From a virus, in the IMG/VR virus record IMGVR_UViG_3300020470_000111, positions 1-32,418 of that record: a stretch of 32,418 bases of DNA; one strand, written 5' to 3'. The translations under genes were made by a program, and so were the position numbers. Each line of letters opens with the position of its first letter. The stretch's first letter is position 1. A model generated the notes under the pieces. That model ran no database searches. It had not been told where the DNA came from and saw only the letters and a list, made by a program, of their open reading frames with translations. Positions 24,478 through 32,418 of the stretch are shown here, in pieces.

Positions 24478-24810
24478 ATGAAGATTGAAGCAGGTAAGTT
24501 TTGTCCTTTAATTGGTAAGGATTGTATACAATTACAATGTTCTTGGTTCACTCAGGTTCGTGGAGTGAATCCACAAACAGGAGAAGAAGTTGATGATTGG
24601 GGTTGTGCTGTTACTTGGTTGCCATTAATGATAATTGAAAATTCAAATCAACAAAGACAAACTGGTGCTGCTATTGAATCTTTTAGAAATGAAACTGTGA
24701 AATCAACTATGAAAGCACAAGAAATATATCAAAGAGAATTAGAATTAAAAGCTCAAGAAAGATTACTAAAATCTAGACAAATACAAAATGTAACGGAGAC
24801 AGAAGAATGA
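24478..24810 (+). CDS. Four-cysteine protein of unknown function (110 aa)
   Basis: The N-terminal half has C9, C16, C21 and C43 in FCPLIGKDCIQLQCSWF and DDWGCAVTWLP, a CX6CX4CX21C arrangement that could bind an Fe-S cluster or zinc. Residues 60-110 form a charged helix (MKAQEIYQRELELKAQERLL) suited to a coiled coil. I do not recognise a function. It lies between the fibre and its chaperone-like gene and overlaps that gene by 4 nt (ATGA), so the three may work together in fibre assembly. The upstream sigma70-like promoter could separate its expression from the late fibre gene. Confidence 0.75.
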   Translation: MKIEAGKFCPLIGKDCIQLQCSWFTQVRGVNPQTGEEVDDWGCAVTWLPLMIIENSNQQRQTGAAIESFRNETVKSTMKAQEIYQRELELKAQERLLKSRQIQNVTETEE

Positions 24811-25316
24811 AATTAACAGTTGTTCCACCAGATAAAACTATAGTCATTGACGGTGTTTCAGTACATCCTTGTACTCATGTTGACCTTTCATGGATTCCAT
24901 CAGATGTTCACGGAATGTGTTTTGATACTACTACAGGAAAAGGTTTTATTGAATATGAAGAAGATGCTGTAGATGAAAATGGAGATAAAAAATGGGGTGA
25001 GAATATTACTGAAATAGGTATTTGGCAACAAGCAGTAACAGATCATGCGAATGAACAAACCCTTGCAGCTGCTGCATATGAAGCAGCAAGAAATCATTTA
25101 CAGGAAGTAAAGGATTATAGAAATTGGTTGCTTGCTGTTAGTGATTGGACTCAAGGTAATGATTCTCCATTAAGTTCTAGTAAGAAAGCAGAATATGTAA
25201 CCTATAGACAATCATTAAGAGATCTTCCAGCAACCATAGCAGCAGATGATAATTTAACTGCAAAAGCATTAGCAGATGATCACTCACATTCTTCTTGGCC
25301 GACAAAACCTTCATAA
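24807..25316 (+). CDS. Tail fibre assembly chaperone-like protein 2 (169 aa)
   Basis: The C-terminus has VKDYRNWLLAVSDWTQG, YRQSLRDLP and SSWPTKP, nearly the same pattern as the 201-aa protein at 19869. The N-terminal part is different and beta-rich (TIVIDGVSVHPCTHVDLSWI, GMCFDTTTGKGFIEYEED), a layout common in phage tail assembly chaperones with an N-terminal variable domain. A helix (DHANEQTLAAAAYEAARNHL) joins the two halves. The variable N-terminus may recognise the particular fibre. The gene overlaps the four-cysteine gene by 4 nt. Confidence 0.7.
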   Translation: MKLTVVPPDKTIVIDGVSVHPCTHVDLSWIPSDVHGMCFDTTTGKGFIEYEEDAVDENGDKKWGENITEIGIWQQAVTDHANEQTLAAAAYEAARNHLQEVKDYRNWLLAVSDWTQGNDSPLSSSKKAEYVTYRQSLRDLPATIAADDNLTAKALADDHSHSSWPTKPS

Positions 25317-25328
25317 ATGTGTTATAAT
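25316..25328 (+). promoter_or_regulatory. Sigma70-like extended -10 promoter, copy 2
   Basis: The identical 13-mer AATGTGTTATAAT as at 24445-24457, again with TGTTATAAT. It starts at the last base of the preceding stop codon and lies 23 bp before the carbamoyltransferase ATG. The -35 (GACAAA at 25301-25306) is weak, as expected for extended -10 promoters. Confidence 0.6.
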
Positions 25329-25351
25329 AATTGAATCCAGAATAAATTGAT

Positions 25352-27091
25352 ATGAATATTATTGGTATACACGGTTCCTTAGATGTTGCTGGTGCAGGTG
25401 GTTGGGAAAATAAAGGTACATATGAAGATACAGTGCATGATGCTGGATGCACTTTATTTGTAGATGGAAAACATATTAGAAGTGTTGATGAAGAACGAGT
25501 ATCTAGATTAAAACACGACGGAAGAATGCCATTAAAGGCAATAGATTATTGTCTTGGAGATCTTACTAGAGAAGATGTTGATGTAGTATGTTTTGCACCT
25601 ACGGGTGTAGAAGATTGCAATTTTCAAATGATTAATAAAATTGCATCTCAAAAATTTAAAAGTCTTTTTCCCAATGCTAAATTATGGTTTGTTGGTCATC
25701 ATCTATGTCACGCTGCCTCTTCTGTTTTTACTTCTCCTTTTAATAGTGGTAGTTTTTTAACATTAGATGGAATGGGAAGTTCTATGTGGAACTTTAATTT
25801 AGCCAATACACCTGAAGGTGAACATAATAGTATTGGATATTTTGATAAAAAGAAAAGAATATTCAGATTTTTTAGGATGCCATCATGGGGTTCGTTTTCA
25901 GGAACTAATGTTTTTGGTCAGTTTTATGGAGCTATAGCACTTCATATACAAGACGATATTTACAGTGATGAACCAGAAGGAGATCGTAAAAAAAGATTTG
26001 AGGATTTTTTGAATTGTGAAGGTAAGGTAATGGGATTGTCTGCCTATGGTAAAGATAACAAATATGATTTTCCTCAGTATTGTACAGAAAATACTAGACC
26101 TTATGCAGCATCTCCTTTAGATGCTTTAGATGCATTTCAAATTGATAGGTATGAAATGGGTCTTCCTTATATAAATTTTCATCCTACTGGTGGAGTTGTT
26201 GAAAATATGTTGAAAATGAAAATTTCTCCAGCAGATAAGGCTTTCTTTGTACAAAAGTATTATGAAGAGGCTCTTTTATATCTAATTAAAGAACTTAGAG
26301 ATGATTATCTTACGGATGATGTGTGTTTTGCTGGTGGTTGTTTTTTAAATATTACTGCTAATGATAAGTTAAGACCTTTATTCAAGAATATACATATTCC
26401 ACCCAATACTAATGATTCAGGTATTCATTTTGGAGCAGCAGCTTGGGCATCATATAGACTTAAATATGAGATTGAAATACCACACAATATTGCTCTTTTA
26501 GGTAAATCTTATAATGATAAAGAGATTGAAAAGGCAATAGGATTTAATGATTTGAAAAATATAGGAGAAATTAAATATATTAAGTATAAAGATTTTGATG
26601 AACTATGTGAAGTAGTTGCTAAGTATCTTGAGGATGATAAGATTATTGGATGGTTTCAAGGTAGATCTGAAGCTGGTCCTCGTGCTCTTGGATCTAGATC
26701 TCTTTTAATGAGTCCTCATAAAGAAGAAAATAAGGATATAATGAATAAGAGAGTTAAGCATAGAGAGTATTGGAGACCTTTTGCTGGTATAACTTTAGAG
26801 GGAAGTGGATATGAATCTTCTCCATACATGCTTTTTAATCATAAAGTAATAAGTGATGATATTCCTGCTATTACTCATGTAGATGGTAGTTGTAGAATGC
26901 AAACAGTTGATGATGAATTGAATCCTAAGATGTGTTCTTTGCTTCGTAAATTAAAGACTCCAATATTATTAAATACATCGTTTAATGACAATGGTGAACC
27001 TATAGTAGAAACTCCAGAAGATGCTATGAATGCATTTAAAAAGATGGATATAGATTATCTTGTTATTGGAAATTATATAATATCTAAATGA
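25352..27091 (+). CDS. NodU/CmcH/TobZ-family O-carbamoyltransferase
   Basis: A 579-aa protein, full length for the family. The Kae1-like domain shows VDEERVSRLKHDGRMP, GHHLCHAASS (H116, H117, H120), LTLDGMGSS (D139) and NDSGIHFGAAAWA (D355), corresponding to the metal and nucleotide site of TobZ-type enzymes. The C-terminal YrdC-like part has GWFQGRSEAGPRALGSRS, REYWRPFAG and LLNTSFNDNGEPIVETP. Such enzymes make carbamoyl-AMP from carbamoyl phosphate and ATP and transfer the carbamoyl group to a hydroxyl, usually on a sugar or antibiotic. It overlaps the 2OG oxygenase gene by 4 nt. The substrate is unknown: phage or host glycan, or a hydroxylated fibre residue, are possible. Confidence 0.9.
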   Translation: MNIIGIHGSLDVAGAGGWENKGTYEDTVHDAGCTLFVDGKHIRSVDEERVSRLKHDGRMPLKAIDYCLGDLTREDVDVVCFAPTGVEDCNFQMINKIASQKFKSLFPNAKLWFVGHHLCHAASSVFTSPFNSGSFLTLDGMGSSMWNFNLANTPEGEHNSIGYFDKKKRIFRFFRMPSWGSFSGTNVFGQFYGAIALHIQDDIYSDEPEGDRKKRFEDFLNCEGKVMGLSAYGKDNKYDFPQYCTENTRPYAASPLDALDAFQIDRYEMGLPYINFHPTGGVVENMLKMKISPADKAFFVQKYYEEALLYLIKELRDDYLTDDVCFAGGCFLNITANDKLRPLFKNIHIPPNTNDSGIHFGAAAWASYRLKYEIEIPHNIALLGKSYNDKEIEKAIGFNDLKNIGEIKYIKYKDFDELCEVVAKYLEDDKIIGWFQGRSEAGPRALGSRSLLMSPHKEENKDIMNKRVKHREYWRPFAGITLEGSGYESSPYMLFNHKVISDDIPAITHVDGSCRMQTVDDELNPKMCSLLRKLKTPILLNTSFNDNGEPIVETPEDAMNAFKKMDIDYLVIGNYIISK

Positions 27092-27615
27092 TTGATATTG
27101 GTGTAGAGAATGTTAATAGTTCTGTAGGTATTTTTTATACTAATTTGCAAAATTATACTTATTTGAAGACGGATGTTTTAAACCATAGAAAAAAATATCC
27201 AGAAACTAATGAGACTAATGTAAAGTCATCATGGACAAGTTCATATTATACACATCAAGAAACTGATAAATTTAATCCATTAATTGAAGAGGTGTGCAGT
27301 GTCTGTGAATTTATATCTTGTTCTTATTATAAGTTAAATTGTTCGTATCAACCTATTAATATGTGGGCAATGATATATGAAGAAGGTGATTTTGCTATTA
27401 AGCATCATCATTTTCCTACTAGTGCATTTTCTTGTTGCTATTATATTGATGTTGAGGATGATTGCTCACCGATTATATTTGAAGATGAAACTAGCATCAC
27501 ACCAGAAAATGGATTGCTTTTAGTTTGGCCATCAATTTTATTTCATGAGATTCCACCCACTAAAGGAAAGAGAATGTGTATCTCTATGAATATTGACAAA
27601 ATCCTTAGATTGTAG
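27088..27615 (+). CDS. 2-oxoglutarate/Fe(II)-dependent oxygenase
   Basis: A 175-aa protein with the double-stranded beta-helix pattern common in cyanophage oxygenases. HHH at 106-108 followed by FPTSAFSCCYYIDVED holds the first iron ligands (probably H106 or H108 with a nearby partner). FEDE and NGLLLVWPSILFHEIPP follow, with H153 as distal ligand, then R162 in KGKRMCISMN as the 2-oxoglutarate contact. It resembles prolyl/aspartyl hydroxylase-type families in phages. It is translationally coupled to the carbamoyltransferase (ATGA overlap). The substrate is unknown; proteins, including the collagen-like fibres, are one option. Eight cysteines in 175 residues is unusual. Confidence 0.8.
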   Translation: MIDIGVENVNSSVGIFYTNLQNYTYLKTDVLNHRKKYPETNETNVKSSWTSSYYTHQETDKFNPLIEEVCSVCEFISCSYYKLNCSYQPINMWAMIYEEGDFAIKHHHFPTSAFSCCYYIDVEDDCSPIIFEDETSITPENGLLLVWPSILFHEIPPTKGKRMCISMNIDKILRL

Positions 27616-27633
27616 TATTATACAAAAAAGGAG
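27593..27633 (+). promoter_or_regulatory. Strong sigma70-type promoter and Shine-Dalgarno
   Basis: TTGACA (27593-27598), a 17-nt spacer and TATTAT (27616-27621) form a near-consensus host-type promoter, followed by AAGGAG (27628-27633) 6 nt before ATG 27640. Most genes in this window lack such a clear ribosome binding site. It looks like an early phage promoter. Confidence 0.75.
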
Positions 27634-27639
27634 TATTTT

Positions 27640-27849
27640 ATGGATACTGAAGAGACCGTACAAGATATTATAGTTGATGTATGTAAAAAGAGAATTACTC
27701 TGATTAGTAGTGAGGGTGAAACTAGATTTGTTAATTGTGAAAACAGTAAACAATTCATAGGTGTCATGGAAGTAATCAAAGAACATGCTGATCCAGAGAT
27801 CATTACTTATGTTGAACCAAAATTAACGACAGATCGGAAGGCTAAATAG
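27640..27849 (+). CDS. Small protein of unknown function (69 aa), probably early
   Basis: Acidic N-terminus, then a beta-rich centre (IIVDVCKKRITLISSEGETR) and a helix (NSKQFIGVMEVIKEHADPE), ending KLTTDRKAK. There is no signal peptide or membrane segment. I do not recognise it. The strong sigma70-type promoter and AAGGAG ribosome site point to early and efficient expression, unlike the late structural genes on both sides. Small early T4-type proteins often act on host functions, but nothing in this sequence shows a target. Confidence 0.75.
   Translation: MDTEETVQDIIVDVCKKRITLISSEGETRFVNCENSKQFIGVMEVIKEHADPEIITYVEPKLTTDRKAK
27841..27848 (+). promoter_or_regulatory. Probable late promoter for the giant 3' structural gene
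   Basis: GCTAAATA, one base from the TCTAAATA variant used between gp4 and gp54, 33 bp before ATG 27882. It overlaps the end of the 69-aa gene. A TTGGCCAA palindrome at 27865-27872 lies between promoter and start codon. Confidence 0.5.
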
Positions 27850-27881
27850 AAACATAGAAATATTTTGGCCAATATTCTCCG

Positions 27882-30800
27882 ATGCCTCTTAATAAATTAG
27901 AAAATTTCATAAAGAATAGTGAAGGACGCATTCTTTATGTAAATCCCAATGACCTTGATGCTACAGACGGTATTGAGAATCAGGGTAATTCATTAACAAA
28001 ACCGTTTAAAACGATTCAAAGAGCACTTCTTGAATCTGCTAGATTTTCCTACCTGCGAGGGAATGATAATGATATAGTAGAGAAAACAACTATATTATTA
28101 TTTCCTGGTGAACACCTTGTAGATAATAGACCAGGATTTGGTATTAGGGATGAGAATGGTGTAGCAAAGGCAGTTAGTCCTGCTGGAACAGAAAGTGGAG
28201 CACTTAATACACTAACACTTACATTAAATTCTAATTTTGATTTAACGCAAGAAGATAATTTACTTTATAAGTTTAACAGTACAGAAGGTGGTGTTATAGT
28301 TCCTAGAGGAACATCTATTGTTGGACTAGATTTAAGAAAGACTAAGATAAGACCTAAGTATGTTCCTAATCCTACTGATGATTTTGTAAAACCTGCTGCA
28401 ATATTCAGAGTTACTGGTTCTTGCTATTTCTGGCAATTTACTATTTTTGATGGAGATGAGAATACTTTAGTATATACTGACCCACAAGATTTCAGTACAA
28501 CTAATCAATCAAAACCAGTATTTTCTCACCATAAATTAACTGTATTTGCATATGCAGATGGTATAAATTCATTAGATAATTTTAGTGGATTAACTGATCT
28601 AGATGTTTACTATAGTAAATTATCTAATGCATATAACAGGGCATCTGGTAGAGAAATAGATCAGAAATTCCCAACAGAAAGAGAATCATTTGCCAAGCAA
28701 AGACCTGAGTATGAAATAGTTGGTGCTTTTAATTCTGATCGTATTCAAATTACTGATATAATTTCTGGTGATGGTGCAACACCAGGACAAGTTGTTACAG
28801 TAACAACTGCAGTTCCTCATGAATTAACTGGTGGTACTCCTATTAAGGTTGAGGGTGTTAACTGGGAGGAGTATAATATTTCAACAAAGGTACAGAATGT
28901 TTTAAATGATACTCAGTTTACTTATTTACTTTCGTTTGTTCCTGCAAACTTAGCTGCTGGTCCTGCTAGTGGATTGACTGCTGGTGGTGCAGAAGTTAGT
29001 GTTGAAGTTGATACTGTTAGTGGTGCATCTCCATATATCTTTAACTGTTCATTGAGATCTGTTTATGGTATGCAAGGTATGCATGCTGATGGATCTAAGG
29101 CAACTGGTTTCAAATCTATGGTTGTTGCCCAGTTTACTGGTGTCTCACTACAGAAAGATGATCGTGCATTTGTAAAATACTTACCAGAGAGTAGATCATA
29201 TCAGGGTATTCAATATCAGAAACAAACTGGTGAATTATTATCATCTAAATCATCTGCTCCTACTGAAGGACAAGTTTATCATTTAGATCCTGATGCTGTT
29301 TATAGAGATGGTTGGAAAACTGCTCACATTACACTAGAGAATGATGCTGTCTTCCAGATAGTTTCTGTGTTTGCTATTGGTTATCACATTCACTTCTATA
29401 TGAAGTCTGGTGGTGATGCATCAATTACAAACTCTAACTCAAACTTTGGTCAGTTTGCTCTTGCTGCTGATGGATTTAAGAAGGATGCTTTTGCTAAGGA
29501 CGATAAAGGATTTATTACTTCTATTATTGCACCAAAAGCAGTTGTTACTAATGAAGCACCTATTGAATTAGCACAACTTGATAAGTCAGTAAACCTAGCT
29601 GCAAATAATCCTGAAAGATTATACATCTTAGGTCAGACAACTCAGAGTATTAAACCAACTGATGTTGCTCAAGGATTTAGGATTGGTTCTAGATTTGGTG
29701 AAAAGATTACTATTCCTATAGATGGTGGAACTGATTTACAGGCATATATTGTAATGCCATCTAAGGTTAGACCAAATGGTACTACAAATGAAAGCACTAG
29801 TTTCTCTTCTGAGAAAGCATATGAGGCAACCCATAATGATACAACAACTGGGTCTGCTACTTTAATTCATAAGTTAACAATGACAACAGCTCATCATTTG
29901 AATAATGGTGAGTCGATAAGAATTATATCTGAGAGTGGAGATTTACCTGAAGGATTAAATCCACATCAAGTTTATTATGCAATTACTGATGAAAAAAATG
30001 CAACTAGACAAGATGGTTTAAGTTTAAATCAATATGAAATACAGATTGCAGCATCAAGAACTAATGCTGAAAGAACAACTCCTGTATATCTTAAAACTAT
30101 ATCTAACCCTGCTGCAGGTTTACTAAAAATTATTAGTAGAGTTTCTGATAAGCAACCAGGTGATTTAGGACACCCAATGCAATGGGATTCTACACAAAAT
30201 AACTGGTATATGCATGTAGATTCTGCTACAAACACTTATACTACACCTACAGGATTCCAGGTATTATCTGACGATGATGAGGAAATTCCATTCATTAATA
30301 GAAGAAGTGATAATAGAAGTTTAGATGATAAACTTTATAAGGTTAGATATGTAATTCCAAAAGAATTGCAAAATGCTAGAGATCCTAATGATGGATTTGT
30401 AATTCAGGATTCTAGTTCTACTAACTCTAGATTTAATGAAGACTTTACTAGAGTATCAATTGGATCAACTGATTATGATTTCAATAGAAACTTAAGGTTT
30501 ATATCTTATCTGACTTATAATCCTACAACAAAGATTGTTACTATCAGATCTGATAAGAGGCACAATCTAAATGTTGGGGATCAGATAACAGTTAAGAATA
30601 TAATCAGTGATACTAATACTAATGGTGCTGCTGATCGTGGATATAATGGAATATTCTCAGTAAATAATGTTATAAACGATAAAACATTTGAATACAAGAC
30701 AACTGATGTTTTAGGCATAGAGCATATTGTTGGAACTTGGACAAATGATACTCATACTAGGGACACAACATTACCTAGATTTGAGAGAACAGATAACCAA

Positions 30801-32418
30801 GATAATCTGTACATTTATAGGTCAGAAACAATATCACCATATATCGAAGGTGCTCAAGATGGTGTTTTCCACTTGTATGTTCTTAATGGTAATAATGCCA
30901 TAGAAGAAGAGTTTACGGATGCAAAATATAATCAGGCAGTTACAGATCTTTATCCACAATTAGATAGAGATAATGTAAATGAGAACCCACAGGAAGCACA
31001 AACCTATGCAAAAAGATTCCCAATAGGTGATGTTGTTACTAATGACCTTAAGAAGAGTATTACTAGAGAAACTACTAATAAGTTATTAAGTAACTTTGGT
31101 ATTTCTAATACAATTACTTCAGTAAATGATAGTACAACAACTGCTATTTTAAATTTTGATACTGAGCATGAGTTTAATGGTTTAAGATATGCTACTACAC
31201 TTGGGTCTGGTGGATCTAATTATGCTGATGGTACATATCATAATATAAAATTATTTGATGATGCATCTGCACCATCAACTGCTGTTTGGAAAGGTGCTAC
31301 TGCATCAGTTACAGTTACTAGTGGAGCAGTTACTTCATTCGAGATAACTGAACCAGGATCTGGTTATAAAGTTAGTAGTAATGCAGCAAATAACAATCTA
31401 TTCTTTGATGCTTCTTTAGTAGATCAAGGTGGAATCAGTAGTGGAGGAGGTCCTGGTGCATATATCACTATCGCTGGTGATAATGTTAGTTCATCTGTAG
31501 GACATTATGTTCAGGTAACAGGTATTACTACTGGTACAGATCATTATTTCAGAATTAATGATGTTCCATCTACAAAGTCTATCAATATTAATAAGACTGC
31601 AAATGAACTTATTCTTGATGGTCAGCAAGTAATTGGATTAGGTGCTGTTGTTGATGTGACTTCAGCAGTTCAATCAAGCAATACTACTACTTTTGTTTGT
31701 AGTGCTGCTCATGGATTATTAGAAGGAAATAGATTTAGGGTCTTAAATTCTTCTGATGCAAATCTAGGTGATTATATAGTTTCAAAAGTTATTAATTTCT
31801 CTCAATTTGAAGCGATAACTTCTGCTGCTGGATTAACAGATCCTAAGTATATTCTTAAACATGGTCTATCTGCTAATGATGCACAATCTGGTAAGGGTGG
31901 AGAGAGTTTAGGAACTAGAGGAGTATCATTCTTTGGTAATGAGAATCTAAAGTTAACTGCTAATATTAATTCTACAGAAGATGAGATTCCAATTGCTTTA
32001 CCTGATGGATCAACAACATCTGCATCTATTCAAGCAAGATTCCCATTAGGATGTTATATCCAAATTGAGAATGAGATACTACGAGTTATTGATAAGACGA
32101 TTCAAACTGGGGTTAAATTAAAAGTTATTCGTGGTGCATTAGGTACTATTGTTGATAACCATGTTATTGGACAGTTAGTAACTAAGATCAATCCACTTCC
32201 TGTGGAATTACGAAGACCATCTATCTTGAGGGCATCTGGTCATACTTTTGAATACCTTGGTTATGGTCCAGGTAACTACTCAACTGGTTTACCACAGGTT
32301 CAACTTAAGACTCTAACTGAAAGAGAAGAGTTCCTATCACAATCACAAGAAACTTCTTGTGGTACTGTTGTTTACACAGGTATGAATGATAAGGGTGATT
32401 TCTATATTGGAAACACTA
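27882..32418 (+). CDS. Giant beta-helix structural/fibre protein, N-terminal part (runs off the window)
   Basis: The frame is open from ATG 27882 to the window edge, 1512 codons, with no stop found on reading the whole stretch. The N-terminus (MPLNKLENFIKNSEGRILYV, NPNDLDATDG, SLTKPFKTIQRALLESARFS) is typical of large cyanophage virion proteins, and the KPFKTIQRA segment starts a pectin-lyase-like beta-helix. An SNFGQFALAADGF segment matches SSFGIFGLVADG in the 1144-aa fibre. Near the window end, SGHTFEYLGYGPGNYS and GMNDKGDFYIGNT match the C-terminal domain of that same protein, so this gene may end soon after the window. It is probably a baseplate or fibre component. Confidence 0.8.
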   Translation, partial: MPLNKLENFIKNSEGRILYVNPNDLDATDGIENQGNSLTKPFKTIQRALLESARFSYLRGNDNDIVEKTTILLFPGEHLVDNRPGFGIRDENGVAKAVSPAGTESGALNTLTLTLNSNFDLTQEDNLLYKFNSTEGGVIVPRGTSIVGLDLRKTKIRPKYVPNPTDDFVKPAAIFRVTGSCYFWQFTIFDGDENTLVYTDPQDFSTTNQSKPVFSHHKLTVFAYADGINSLDNFSGLTDLDVYYSKLSNAYNRASGREIDQKFPTERESFAKQRPEYEIVGAFNSDRIQITDIISGDGATPGQVVTVTTAVPHELTGGTPIKVEGVNWEEYNISTKVQNVLNDTQFTYLLSFVPANLAAGPASGLTAGGAEVSVEVDTVSGASPYIFNCSLRSVYGMQGMHADGSKATGFKSMVVAQFTGVSLQKDDRAFVKYLPESRSYQGIQYQKQTGELLSSKSSAPTEGQVYHLDPDAVYRDGWKTAHITLENDAVFQIVSVFAIGYHIHFYMKSGGDASITNSNSNFGQFALAADGFKKDAFAKDDKGFITSIIAPKAVVTNEAPIELAQLDKSVNLAANNPERLYILGQTTQSIKPTDVAQGFRIGSRFGEKITIPIDGGTDLQAYIVMPSKVRPNGTTNESTSFSSEKAYEATHNDTTTGSATLIHKLTMTTAHHLNNGESIRIISESGDLPEGLNPHQVYYAITDEKNATRQDGLSLNQYEIQIAASRTNAERTTPVYLKTISNPAAGLLKIISRVSDKQPGDLGHPMQWDSTQNNWYMHVDSATNTYTTPTGFQVLSDDDEEIPFINRRSDNRSLDDKLYKVRYVIPKELQNARDPNDGFVIQDSSSTNSRFNEDFTRVSIGSTDYDFNRNLRFISYLTYNPTTKIVTIRSDKRHNLNVGDQITVKNIISDTNTNGAADRGYNGIFSVNNVINDKTFEYKTTDVLGIEHIVGTWTNDTHTRDTTLPRFERTDNQDNLYIYRSETISPYIEGAQDGVFHLYVLNGNNAIEEEFTDAKYNQAVTDLYPQLDRDNVNENPQEAQTYAKRFPIGDVVTNDLKKSITRETTNKLLSNFGISNTITSVNDSTTTAILNFDTEHEFNGLRYATTLGSGGSNYADGTYHNIKLFDDASAPSTAVWKGATASVTVTSGAVTSFEITEPGSGYKVSSNAANNNLFFDASLVDQGGISSGGGPGAYITIAGDNVSSSVGHYVQVTGITTGTDHYFRINDVPSTKSININKTANELILDGQQVIGLGAVVDVTSAVQSSNTTTFVCSAAHGLLEGNRFRVLNSSDANLGDYIVSKVINFSQFEAITSAAGLTDPKYILKHGLSANDAQSGKGGESLGTRGVSFFGNENLKLTANINSTEDEIPIALPDGSTTSASIQARFPLGCYIQIENEILRVIDKTIQTGVKLKVIRGALGTIVDNHVIGQLVTKINPLPVELRRPSILRASGHTFEYLGYGPGNYSTGLPQVQLKTLTEREEFLSQSQETSCGTVVYTGMNDKGDFYIGNT

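Noticed and set aside
27859-27876. A TTGGCCAA palindrome with partly matching flanks before the giant 3' gene.
   Set aside because: Only the central 8 bp pair perfectly; it is too short to claim as an operator or terminator.

Overview
The window looks like the baseplate, tail-hub and tail-fibre part of a T4-type contractile-tailed phage of marine picocyanobacteria. The DNA is AT-rich. It carries recognisable T4-type baseplate genes (53, 48, 4, 54, 26, a 27-like hub, a 5-like spike), T4-style late promoters (TATAAATA and close variants) and several very large fibre proteins of the kind seen in Prochlorococcus and Synechococcus myoviruses. A T4-type Pelagibacter phage is a less likely alternative. 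No tRNA, IS element, integrase or CRISPR array was seen.

Layout. Positions 1-165 hold the acidic C-terminus of a probable gp32 (ssDNA-binding protein), closed by a strong UUCG-loop terminator. A leftward block follows: gp4, a 115-aa unknown, gp48 and gp53 (3047 down to 285). A 33-bp divergent promoter separates it from the rightward block that fills the rest of the window. That block runs gp54, gp26 and a short -1-frame ORF, two related tape-measure-like proteins (4836-7921), gp27-like hub, gp5-like spike base, a separate beta-helical spike tip, a 1144-aa beta-helix fibre, a 432-aa structural protein, a 1072-aa collagen-like fibre with a chaperone-like gene, and a 1321-aa collagen-like fibre with a second chaperone-like gene. 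Next come a carbamoyltransferase, a 2OG-Fe(II) oxygenase and a 69-aa ORF. The window ends inside a giant fibre/baseplate protein of at least 1512 aa.

Most interesting points. (1) gp26 ends in a T TTT TTC slippery heptamer, followed after 5 nt by an 11-bp stem-loop, and the next ORF continues in the -1 frame. This is the form of a programmed frameshift like lambda G/GT, and it sits directly upstream of the tape-measure candidates. (2) The collagen-like fibres are dominated by Gly-X-Lys-Gly-Asp/Glu repeats and are followed by a hydroxylase-type and a carbamoyltransferase-type enzyme, which suggests a possible fibre or glycan modification module. (3) One fibre carries a cupredoxin-like domain with a full set of blue-copper ligands. 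(4) The genes after the second fibre have sigma70-like promoters, including an identical 13-mer used twice, whereas the baseplate operons have late promoters. They may therefore be expressed on a different schedule.

Identifications rest on reading the sequence and on remembered family features. No database search was run.
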